Source: Niveispirillum irakense DSM 11586
Lineage (GTDB): Bacteria; Pseudomonadota; Alphaproteobacteria; Azospirillales; Azospirillaceae
Assembly: GCF_000429645.1 (NCBI RefSeq)
Contig: NZ_KE386933.1
Coordinates: 732,517-796,516 of the forward strand
DNA length: 64,000 nt
Direction of reading: 5' to 3'
Below are positions 25,871 to 33,510 of the stretch, in pieces. Every line of letters starts with the position of its first letter. Within the stretch, counting starts at the first letter, position 1. The notes under the pieces were generated by a model, which saw only the letters and a program-made list of their open reading frames with translations, had not been told where the DNA came from and did not search any database. Made by a program: the position numbers and the translations under genes.

Positions 25871-26629
25871 ATGCAAGCCCAACCTCTCTTCAACCGCGCG
25901 CTGCTGACCAATGATGATGGGATCGACGCGCCGGGCATGGCTGCCCTGGTGGCGGCGGTGACACCGCTGGCGCGGGAAATATGGGTGGTCGCGCCCGAAC
26001 ATGACCAGAGCGGGGTGTCCCGCGCCGTCAGCCTGCATGCCCCGTTGCGGGCAAGCCTGCGCGGGGAAAGGCGGGTGGCGGTCAGCGGCACGCCCAGCGA
26101 TTGTGTGGTGCTGGGATTGCGGGCGGTCCTGCGGGACAACCCGCCGGATATCGTGTTCTCCGGCATCAATCGCGGCGCCAATCTGGCGGAGGAGGTGGGC
26201 TATTCCGGCACGGTTGCCGCAGCCCTGACGGCGCGCATGCTGGGTGTGCCGGCCTATGCCGTCAGCCAGGCATGGCGCGACCGTTTCAACGTCCGCTGGC
26301 ACACGGCCATTTCCGGCCTGGCGGGGGTGGTAGAACGGTTTGGCTCCGCACCGGCTACCGTACTGAACATCAATTTCCCCGATGTGGAGCCGGTGGAACT
26401 GGCCGGGATCGCTGTGACACGGCAGGCGATCACCGGGACCATTGATGTGGATGTGGAGAGCCGCACCGACATGCGCGGCTTTGATTATCACTGGATGGCG
26501 TTCCGCCGCCAGCCGGCCAGCGCCGTGGATGAGGCAAGCGATGTGGCCGCCCTGCGCCGCCACCAGATCAGCGTCACCCCGCTGGGCTTCAGCCTGACGG
26601 ATATGGCAGCGCTGCAGGCCCTGGCCTGA
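25871..26629 (+). CDS. surE: 5'/3'-nucleotidase SurE
   Basis: A 252-residue metal-dependent phosphatase acting on nucleoside monophosphates. The N-terminal signature LLTNDDGIDAPGM (residues about 12-24) supplies the paired aspartates. The family motifs VAPEHDQSGVS, GTPSDCVVLGL and SGINRGANL follow in order. The ATG at 25871 was chosen because it puts the DDG motif at its usual place. The gene is divergent from DUF1491 and is not next to pcm or nlpD. Confidence 0.95.
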   Translation: MQAQPLFNRALLTNDDGIDAPGMAALVAAVTPLAREIWVVAPEHDQSGVSRAVSLHAPLRASLRGERRVAVSGTPSDCVVLGLRAVLRDNPPDIVFSGINRGANLAEEVGYSGTVAAALTARMLGVPAYAVSQAWRDRFNVRWHTAISGLAGVVERFGSAPATVLNINFPDVEPVELAGIAVTRQAITGTIDVDVESRTDMRGFDYHWMAFRRQPASAVDEASDVAALRRHQISVTPLGFSLTDMAALQALA

Positions 26630-26636
26630 ACAGCAA

Positions 26637-26666
26637 AAGGCCCGCCGGGATCAGCCGGCGGGCCTT
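26637..26666. terminator. Bidirectional terminator between surE and the POT transporter
   Basis: AAGGCCCGCCGG (26637-26648) and CCGGCGGGCCTT (26655-26666) pair perfectly over 12 bp with a 6-nt loop. On the minus strand the stem is followed by TTTTGC, so it serves the transporter gene best. Confidence 0.75.
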
Positions 26667-26690
26667 CGGATCGCTTGATGAGGAAAGCGG

Positions 26691-28286
26691 TTAGATCCGC
26701 TTTTCCGTCGTTTTCAGCACTTCTTTCGGGCTTGCATGCATGTCCGCCGCGTCGGTATGCATCAGCTTCTTCAGGAAGGGGCTGATGAGGGCGACGAGGA
26801 CGGCGATGATGGTGGCCCAGATGAACAGGTCCCAGAAGACGCTGGTATAGACCGGCAGGCTTTCCTGCGGGGTCATCACCTGGCCCGGTTCCGTGCTGGT
26901 GCTGGCCAGCGATGCCACCCAACCGGCCAGGAAATGGGCCCCGGCGGAGGCCAGGAACCACACGCCCATGACCATGGCGGTGATGCGCGCCACCGACAGG
27001 CGGGAGATCATCGACAGGCCGACGGGCGACAGGCACAATTCACCGGTCGTATGCAGCAGATAGCCCAGCCCCAGCCAGAACAGGCCGGTCTGTGCATCTT
27101 CACCGGCCAGGGAGGCGCCGAACACCAGGGCGCCGAAGCCCAGGCCCACCTGCAGGATAGCCAGTGCGAATTTAAGCGGCGTGGACGGTTCCAGCCCCTT
27201 CTGCGCCAGTCGCACCCAGCCCCAGGAAAAGACCGGGGCCAGCAGTACGATGAACATCGGGTTGAAGACCTGCACCACAGAGGCCGGCACGATGATGCCG
27301 AACAAGGAGCGGTCGGAATTACGATCCGCGAACAGGGTCAGCGAGGTGCCGGCCTGTTCAAACAGGGTCCAGAACACGACGGACAGGGCCGTCAGCACCA
27401 GCACCACGATCATGCGGTCCCGCTCGATCTTGGTGCATTTGGTCAGGCTGAACCACAGGATGCCCGTCAGCACCACGGCAACGATCACCAGCAGCAAGGT
27501 GCCGACGATGGCGTGCCACTGGACAAGCTGCCAGTTGATGAAAACAGCGGCCAGGGCGCCGGCATAAATCAGCCATTCCCGCGACAGGCCGATGGGCGTG
27601 CGCGCCTTCAACTGTTCCGGATTGGGCGGTTCGGAATTGCGGTACCATTTGGTCCCGCCGGCGAACACGATCAGCCCCAGCACCATGCCGATACCGGCAA
27701 GGCCGAAACCATAGGCCCAGCCATAGGTTTCACCCAGATAGCCGCAGGCGATGGTGGAGAAGAAGGAGCCCAGGTTAACACCCATGTAGAAAATGGTGTA
27801 ACCGGGGTCACGACGCGGATCGTCGCGATCGGCATAGAGCTTGCCGACCATGGTCGAGATGTTCGACTTCAGGAAGCCGACACCGACAATGATGAAGGCC
27901 AGCGACAAGAACATGATCTGATCATAAGGCGACTGGCGAACGATCACCCCGTCGATGATCTGCGCCGGGCTGCCCTCGAACGCCATGCCGATATGGCCGC
28001 ACACCAGAAGGATGGCCCCCAGCATCACCGCCTTGCGGTTGCCCAGATACCGGTCGGCGATCAGCCCGCCAATCACCGGCATCGCATAGTTCAGCGAGGC
28101 GTAGCTGGCATAGATGAAGCCCGCCGTCTCATCACTATAGAGGAAATGCTTGACCAGATAGAGGGTCAGCAGGGCGCGCATCCCGTAGAAGGAGAAACGC
28201 TCCCACATCTCGGCAAAGAACAGGGGGGCCAGACCGCGCGGGTGGCCGAAGAAGCCGCGCTCCGGGTCGTTAGAGATCAAAGCCAT
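26691..28286 (-). CDS. POT/PTR family proton-dependent oligopeptide transporter
   Basis: A 531-residue inner-membrane symporter with about 13-14 membrane helices. It has the family motif ExxER in the first helix (FAEMWERFSFYGMRALL, near residues 24-40). The PTR2 signature GGLIADRYLGNRKAV comes in the second to third helices, and FYMGVNLGSFFS in the fourth to fifth. The family imports di- and tripeptides with protons. The start at 28286 places the first motif correctly. The long intergenic region upstream (28287-28799) separates it from the ABC operon, which runs in the other direction. Confidence 0.92.
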   Translation of the reverse strand: MALISNDPERGFFGHPRGLAPLFFAEMWERFSFYGMRALLTLYLVKHFLYSDETAGFIYASYASLNYAMPVIGGLIADRYLGNRKAVMLGAILLVCGHIGMAFEGSPAQIIDGVIVRQSPYDQIMFLSLAFIIVGVGFLKSNISTMVGKLYADRDDPRRDPGYTIFYMGVNLGSFFSTIACGYLGETYGWAYGFGLAGIGMVLGLIVFAGGTKWYRNSEPPNPEQLKARTPIGLSREWLIYAGALAAVFINWQLVQWHAIVGTLLLVIVAVVLTGILWFSLTKCTKIERDRMIVVLVLTALSVVFWTLFEQAGTSLTLFADRNSDRSLFGIIVPASVVQVFNPMFIVLLAPVFSWGWVRLAQKGLEPSTPLKFALAILQVGLGFGALVFGASLAGEDAQTGLFWLGLGYLLHTTGELCLSPVGLSMISRLSVARITAMVMGVWFLASAGAHFLAGWVASLASTSTEPGQVMTPQESLPVYTSVFWDLFIWATIIAVLVALISPFLKKLMHTDAADMHASPKEVLKTTEKRI

Positions 28287-28625
28287 CGTCGCCTTGCGGG
28301 TGATATGTCCGAATGGCGGGCCTATATCATGTTTACCCCGACCAGAATACCGGCTTTGCGACATTATCATGACGCCGCTTTCCGCTGTGGATTCCCTTTA
28401 TGTTCCAGGCGGCGGGCGGCTTCAGGCAGGATTGCCGTGTCTATTGAAATAATCGCACCCGCTTCCTGCCCGCGATGGAATATTGCGCATTTGCTGCACC
28501 GCATTCTTGTACGCGACGCGACCCTTAAAATTTTTCCGGTCCGGTCCCTGCGCGAAGAGAGGACGGGGGCAATCAGACCGGTTGGCCCGTCCGCACTGTT
28601 GGAATCGGTTCACGCATCGCCTCGG
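28287..28625. other. Intergenic region without a recognisable gene
   Basis: This stretch lies between the POT transporter start and the first enhancer-like palindrome of the sigma-54 promoter. No reading frame here has family features or a good ribosome binding site. It should contain the promoter of the POT gene, but I cannot place it. Confidence 0.5.
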
Positions 28626-28682
28626 CTGTTCATCTGTGAACGCTGAACTGTCCATTTCCGGACACTGTCCGGGTGCGGACAG
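28626..28682 (+). promoter_or_regulatory. Three enhancer-like palindromes upstream of a sigma-54 promoter
   Basis: Three 18-bp sites fit CTGTCC-N6-GGACAG. They are CTGTTCATCTGTGAACGC (28626-28643), CTGTCCATTTCCGGACAC (28648-28665) and CTGTCCGGGTGCGGACAG (28665-28682). The last is a perfect palindrome and abuts the second. They end about 45 bp before the -24 element. The same motif occurs upstream of the sigma-54 promoter at 37340-37355. Confidence 0.7.
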
Positions 28683-28724
28683 TCGGACGTGCCGCGCAAA
28701 GCCGGTGTTTCCGCCATTCCGGCT

Positions 28725-28740
28725 TTGGCACGCGCCTTGC
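28725..28740 (+). promoter_or_regulatory. Sigma-54 (-24/-12) promoter of the small peptide/ABC operon
   Basis: TTGGCACGCGCCTTGC matches YTGGCACG-N4-TTGC exactly, with GG and GC in register. Transcription should start near 28752, giving a leader of about 48 nt before the small gene at 28800. Confidence 0.85.
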
Positions 28741-28799
28741 CATTAGTCCCTTGTCCATGGCTGGGCCCACCGGGGTCCGGACGACAGGAGATTGAAGAC

Positions 28800-28940
28800 A
28801 TGATGATCCAAGAACAGCACACAGCGCAGGAGCCGATCTCCAAGGGGCTTGCCGACATTGTGGCCGGGATCAATCCCGACCTGTGGCTGGGCGGCGTGGT
28901 GCTGGCCACGCTGGCGCCGTGGCTGGTGCGCTGGATCTGA
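28800..28940 (+). CDS. Small single-pass membrane peptide A, 46 aa
   Basis: This is the first gene after the sigma-54 promoter. AGGAG (28786-28790) lies 9 nt before the ATG. The product has a hydrophilic head of about 24 residues (MMIQEQHTAQEPISKGLADI) and a hydrophobic tail (LWLGGVVLATLAPWLVRWI) long enough for one membrane helix. The segment GLADIV resembles PLSDIA and LFADLI at the same place in the two other small peptides of this region. The HlyD-type gene begins 28 nt after its stop. The function is unknown: it could be a substrate of the exporter, a bacteriocin-like peptide, or an accessory subunit. Confidence 0.75.
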   Translation: MMIQEQHTAQEPISKGLADIVAGINPDLWLGGVVLATLAPWLVRWI

Positions 28941-28968
28941 TTGTCCGGGTATTGGGGGGAGAGGGGCG

Positions 28969-30225
28969 ATGGATCGCCGGATTGAAAAAGCGGGATTTGC
29001 CAAACACCGCAAAAAGGCGCTGGGGCTGGGTATCGGCCTTTTACTGGCTGGTGCCGGCTTTTATGCCATCAGCCAGACCGGTGGCGGGCAGACGATCAGG
29101 GTGGCGCAGGACCGTTTGACGGTTGCCACCGTCCAGGAGGGGCCGTTTGAGGATTTTATCCCCGTGCGCGGCACGGTGGAGCCGCTGACCAGCATCTTTC
29201 TGGACAGTGTGGAAGGGGGGCGGGTGGAACGGCGCTTCGTGGAGGCGGGGCAGATGGTCACGGCCGGCCAGCCGCTGCTGGAACTGACCAATACCGATTT
29301 GCAGTTGGAGGTCATCAGCCGCGAGGCGCAGGTGATCGAGCAGCTCAACCAGCTCCGCACGGTGGAACTGAACCTGGAAACCAGCCGCCTGTCCAACAAG
29401 CAGTCACTGGTGGAGGTCGAGTATCGGCTGACCCAGTTGAAGCGGACGCTGGACCGCCGGGCTGAACTGGTTAAAAGCGCCGCCATTTCCCAGGCGCAGT
29501 ATGACGAGGCCCGCGACGAGCACGACTATCTGATCCGGCGGCGCGACGTGCTGCGTGAAACCCAGGACGTGACCGATCGGCTGCGGGCAGAGCAGTTTGG
29601 CAAGCTGCGCGAAAGTACGGAAAAATTGCAGGAGAACCTGGAATTTGCCCGGCGCAACCTGGACAACCTGATCGTGAAAGCCCCGGTGGACGGGCAGTTG
29701 ACGGCACTGGAAGCCGAGGTTGGCCAGAACAAGACCCGCGGGGAGCGGCTGGGCCGGATCGACCGGATGGACGGGTTCAAGGTTGTGGCCCAGGTGGATG
29801 AATTCTACCTGTCCCGCCTGTCCACCGGCCAGACGGCCGAGGTGGCGATGGCCGGGGGGCAATATGTATTGCGGGTTGCCAAAATCTTCCCCCAGGTCCG
29901 CGAAGGCCAGTTCCGGGTGGAACTGGAGTTCCAGGATCAGGCGCCCACCAGTATCCGCCCCGGTCAGACCTTGCAGCTTCGCCTGAAGCTGGGCGATACG
30001 GCGACGGCACTGCTGATCCCCAATGGCGCCTTTTATCAGGATACCGGTGGGGCCTGGCTGTTCGTCGTCGATGGTGACGGGGCACATGCGGTGAAGCGCG
30101 ATGTTGAGCTGGGCCGCCGTAACGCGCAGGTGATTGAGGTGAAATCCGGTCTGCGCAAGGGGGACCGGGTGGTCACTTCCGCCTATGGCGACATGGTCCG
30201 GATGGACCGTATTCAAATGAATTGA
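28969..30225 (+). CDS. HlyD/MacA-type periplasmic adaptor protein
   Basis: A 418-residue membrane-fusion protein that should connect the inner-membrane ABC transporter to an outer-membrane channel. An N-terminal anchor lies at about residues 15-34 (ALGLGIGLLLAGAGFYAIS). The first half of the lipoyl/barrel-sandwich domain follows (PVRGTVEPL...VEAGQMVTAGQPLLEL). A long alpha-helical hairpin covers about 105-225. The second lipoyl half is NLIVKAPVDGQLTALEAEVGQ (parts: NLIVKAPVDGQLT, LEAEVGQ), and beta-barrel domains follow. GAGGGG precedes the ATG. No TolC-like gene is in the window, so the outer-membrane partner is elsewhere. Confidence 0.9.
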   Translation: MDRRIEKAGFAKHRKKALGLGIGLLLAGAGFYAISQTGGGQTIRVAQDRLTVATVQEGPFEDFIPVRGTVEPLTSIFLDSVEGGRVERRFVEAGQMVTAGQPLLELTNTDLQLEVISREAQVIEQLNQLRTVELNLETSRLSNKQSLVEVEYRLTQLKRTLDRRAELVKSAAISQAQYDEARDEHDYLIRRRDVLRETQDVTDRLRAEQFGKLRESTEKLQENLEFARRNLDNLIVKAPVDGQLTALEAEVGQNKTRGERLGRIDRMDGFKVVAQVDEFYLSRLSTGQTAEVAMAGGQYVLRVAKIFPQVREGQFRVELEFQDQAPTSIRPGQTLQLRLKLGDTATALLIPNGAFYQDTGGAWLFVVDGDGAHAVKRDVELGRRNAQVIEVKSGLRKGDRVVTSAYGDMVRMDRIQMN

Positions 30226-30256
30226 CCCAAATATCCAAAGAACAGGGAGAATGGAA

Positions 30257-30937
30257 ATGTTGAAGCTGGTCGATCTGGTCAAAACCTACCGTACCGAGGA
30301 AGTGGAGACGACGGCACTTAATTCCGTGAATATCCATGTCCGGCCTGGAGAGTTTGTCGCCATCATGGGGCCGTCCGGCTGCGGCAAGTCCTCGTTGCTG
30401 AATATTGTCGGCATGCTGGATAACCCGACCGGTGGACAATATCTGTTCAATGGCGAAGAGGTGTCGAAATATGGTGAGCGCAAGCTGGCCGACATCCGGA
30501 AGAAAAATATCGGCTTCATCTTCCAGAGCTTCAATCTGATTGATGAATTGACTGTTTTTGAGAATGTCGAACTGGCGCTGCTCTATCACGACATCCCGGC
30601 GCGCGAACGCAAGGCGCGGGTGCGGGAGGCGCTGGAGAAGGTGAATATCGCCCATCGCGAGGGCCACCTGCCACAGCAGCTTTCCGGCGGTCAGCAGCAG
30701 CGCGTGGCCATCGCCCGCGCTGTGGTCGCCAAGCCCAAGATGCTGCTGGCGGACGAACCGACCGGTAATCTGGACAGCGCCAATGGCGATGAGGTCATGC
30801 GTATGCTGACCGACCTGAATGCGGAAGGAACGACGATCGTCATGGTCACCCATTCCATGCCGCACGCCCAGTATGCCACCCGCATCATCAACCTGTTCGA
30901 TGGACAGGTGGTGGCGGAGAATATGCGCGCCGCCTGA
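30257..30937 (+). CDS. MacB/LolD-type ABC transporter ATPase
   Basis: A 226-residue ATPase of the MacB/LolD/FtsE group. It has Walker A GPSGCGKSS (about residues 38-46), the Q-loop in FIFQSFNLI, the signature LSGGQQQR, Walker B MLLADEPTGNLDS and the H-loop Thr-His in VTHSM. GGGAG at 30245-30249 fits the ATG at 30257 better than the one at 30251. It should pair with the two permeases that follow, driving a mechanotransmission-type cycle and not classical transmembrane import. Confidence 0.93.
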   Translation: MLKLVDLVKTYRTEEVETTALNSVNIHVRPGEFVAIMGPSGCGKSSLLNIVGMLDNPTGGQYLFNGEEVSKYGERKLADIRKKNIGFIFQSFNLIDELTVFENVELALLYHDIPARERKARVREALEKVNIAHREGHLPQQLSGGQQQRVAIARAVVAKPKMLLADEPTGNLDSANGDEVMRMLTDLNAEGTTIVMVTHSMPHAQYATRIINLFDGQVVAENMRAA

Positions 30938-30990
30938 GCGCACATGTTGGTGCCATGACCTGATGTGCCGCGCCGGGGGACGCTTTCGCC

Positions 30991-33480
30991 ATGCTTCAGA
31001 ACTATCTGATGGTTGCCTTCCGCAACCTGCTGAAACACAAACTTTATTCCGCGATCAACGTTACGGGGCTGGCTGTGGGGCTGGCAACCTGTGTGCTGAT
31101 CCTGCTTTTTGTGCGCAACGAGACGAATTACGACCGGTTCTTCACCGACAGTGATCGGCTGTATCAGGTGGCCTTCCGCGCCCAGTTGCCGGGGCGTCAG
31201 GTCGACCAGTTTGCCGCCTCCATGCTGCCCTTGGCGCCTGCCATGAAGGAAGGCTTGCCGGAAGTGGAGATGACAGCGCGCGTCGTGCAAAGCAATATCG
31301 TCATCAAGCAAAGTGATGAGAGCTTTTCTGAAAGCGTTCGCGCGGTCGATCCTGATTTTTTCCGCATGTTTGATTTCACATTCCTGCGCGGCGACCGCAT
31401 GACGGCGCTGGACCAACCCAACAGCATCGTGTTGACCGAAAGTAAGGCGAAAAAATATTTCAAAGATCAGGATGCGCTTGGCCAGACGCTGGATATTGAC
31501 GGTTCCGGGCTGGTGAAGGTGACCGGCGTGATCCAGGACATGCCGTCCAACACCCATTTCAACCTGGAGATTATCCGGCCCTATGCGGCGCTGGGCACAG
31601 CCCTGCGCGAACTGGAAACCAATTGGGGCGGGGTCTGCTGCGAGACCTATCTGCGTTTGAAGCCGGGCACGGACGTGGCAGCGCTGAATGCGCGTCTGCC
31701 GGGCTGGTTCAAGGCCACAGCCCCGACCTTGACCACGCCGACCGGCACCATCGTGCTGGGCGATGTCTTCACGCCGCGTATCCGCAATGTGAAGGATATC
31801 CATACCGAGCCGATGATGACCTCCATGCGGCCGGCCACTTCCTATGCCGAAATTCTCACCTTCTCCGGCGTGGCGGTGCTGGTGCTGGCCATCGCGTCAA
31901 TCAATTTCATGAACCTTGCCACTGCCCGCGCCACCCAGCGCGCGCGGGAGGTGAGCGTGCGCAAGGTGGTGGGTGCCAGCCGCGGGCAGATCATTTTCCA
32001 GTTCATCGGGGAAAGCCTGCTATTGACCTTGATCGGCCTGCTGATCGCCATGGCCCTGGTGGAACTGGTGCTGCCGGCATATGCGGCATTCCTGGATAAG
32101 CCGCTTTCCTTCAACCTGATGGCCGATCCTCTACTGGGGTTGGCGCTGCTGGGGCTGGCCCTGGTGGTGGGCGTCGCAGGGGGGGCTTATCCGGCCTTCT
32201 TCCTGTCCTCCTTCAATCCCGCCCGTGTGCTGAAGGGCGCCTCTTCCGGCGTTGGTGGTGGTTCGGGCCGGCTGCGCATGGTGTTGGTGGTCGTGCAGTT
32301 CGCCATCTCCATCGCGCTGATGGTGGCGACCGCCGTCGTTTATGGCCAGCTGCTCTATGCCCAGAACAAAAATCTGGGTTTCGACAAGGAAAACACGGTC
32401 ATTCTGAGTGGCTTCCCCCGGGGTGCTGATCGTGAACGCCAGCAAACCTTTGTGGACATGCTGGGGGCATTGGATGGCGTGGCGGCTGTCGCCGGCGCAA
32501 CCGCCACCCCCGGTGACGGGAATGAGAACAATGTTGGTGTTCGCCTGCCTGGCGAAACGTCCGACGACATGCTGTTGCTGCGTCAGGTGACGGTTGATTG
32601 GAATTATGTGAAGACAATGGGGCTGGGTTTGCTGGCCGGCCGTGATTTCGACCCCGCCCGTGCCGCCGATCAGGTGATCCTGCCACCGCCTTCCGAAAAT
32701 CCCGACGAATCCCCGGCCACGGCCCCAGGCGCGGTCTATACCGGCTCTGTTATCGTGAACGAGGCAGGCGTGAAGCGGCTAGGCTTCACCAGTAAAGAGG
32801 ACGCGCTGGGCAAGATATTTGAAGCCACGGCCGATGATGACGGCATCATCCGGCTGACCATTATCGGTGTCGTGGCGGATTTCCACTTCCGTTCTATCCA
32901 TGACCCCATCGTGCCGGCGATGTTCTATGTCGATAATAACCGCTTCAGCGATGTGATGGTGCGTGTGAAGGGCGGTGATGTCCCCTCGACCCTGGCAAGG
33001 ATAGAGTCCATCTGGCGCGATCTTTACCCCAACCGGCCGATGCAGCGGGAATTCCTGGATGACCGTATCCAGAGCCTTTATGTGCGGGAAACCAAGACTT
33101 CGCAGATGTTTGCCACCTTCTCTGCTTTGGCAATCCTGATTGCATGCCTGGGTCTGTTCGGTCTGGCCAGCTTCACGGCCGAGCGCCGGACCAAGGAGAT
33201 TGGGCTGCGTAAGGTTCTCGGTGCCAGTGTGACGGATATCGTCCGTCTGCTGATCTGGCAGTTTTCCAAGCCCGTCCTTGCTGCCAACCTGATTGCCTGG
33301 CCTGTCGCCTGGTACTTCATGAATGAATGGCTGAACGGCTTTTCTTTCCGGATTGACCTGAACCCGCTGCTGTTTCTGGCAGCCGGCGCAGTGGCTTTGG
33401 CCATCGCCTGGGCAACTGTGGGCCTGCATGCCGCCCGCGTGGCCCGGGCCAAGCCGGTGCAGGCACTGCGTTATGAATGA
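30991..33480 (+). CDS. FtsX/MacB-type ABC permease 1 (two-domain)
   Basis: An 829-residue inner-membrane protein built from two MacB-like halves. A first membrane helix (about residues 20-40) is followed by a large periplasmic core (about 45-285) and then an FtsX domain with three helices (about 290-420, with REVSVRKVVGASRGQI). A second helix (about 430-455) is followed by a second periplasmic core and a C-terminal FtsX domain (about 700-829, with TKEIGLRKVLGAS and the ending AKPVQALRYE). It is paralogous to the next gene, and the C-terminal 130 residues are strikingly alike. It probably forms a heterodimer with permease 2 over the ATPase. Confidence 0.9.
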   Translation: MLQNYLMVAFRNLLKHKLYSAINVTGLAVGLATCVLILLFVRNETNYDRFFTDSDRLYQVAFRAQLPGRQVDQFAASMLPLAPAMKEGLPEVEMTARVVQSNIVIKQSDESFSESVRAVDPDFFRMFDFTFLRGDRMTALDQPNSIVLTESKAKKYFKDQDALGQTLDIDGSGLVKVTGVIQDMPSNTHFNLEIIRPYAALGTALRELETNWGGVCCETYLRLKPGTDVAALNARLPGWFKATAPTLTTPTGTIVLGDVFTPRIRNVKDIHTEPMMTSMRPATSYAEILTFSGVAVLVLAIASINFMNLATARATQRAREVSVRKVVGASRGQIIFQFIGESLLLTLIGLLIAMALVELVLPAYAAFLDKPLSFNLMADPLLGLALLGLALVVGVAGGAYPAFFLSSFNPARVLKGASSGVGGGSGRLRMVLVVVQFAISIALMVATAVVYGQLLYAQNKNLGFDKENTVILSGFPRGADRERQQTFVDMLGALDGVAAVAGATATPGDGNENNVGVRLPGETSDDMLLLRQVTVDWNYVKTMGLGLLAGRDFDPARAADQVILPPPSENPDESPATAPGAVYTGSVIVNEAGVKRLGFTSKEDALGKIFEATADDDGIIRLTIIGVVADFHFRSIHDPIVPAMFYVDNNRFSDVMVRVKGGDVPSTLARIESIWRDLYPNRPMQREFLDDRIQSLYVRETKTSQMFATFSALAILIACLGLFGLASFTAERRTKEIGLRKVLGASVTDIVRLLIWQFSKPVLAANLIAWPVAWYFMNEWLNGFSFRIDLNPLLFLAAGAVALAIAWATVGLHAARVARAKPVQALRYE

Positions 33481-33510
33481 TACGAACAAGACGGGGCAGG
33501 GGGGCTTGTC

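Noticed and set aside
26736-28646. 636-codon plus-strand frame opposite the POT transporter
   Set aside because: It is antisense to a well-supported transporter and is rich in His, Gln and Gly as expected for a shadow frame.
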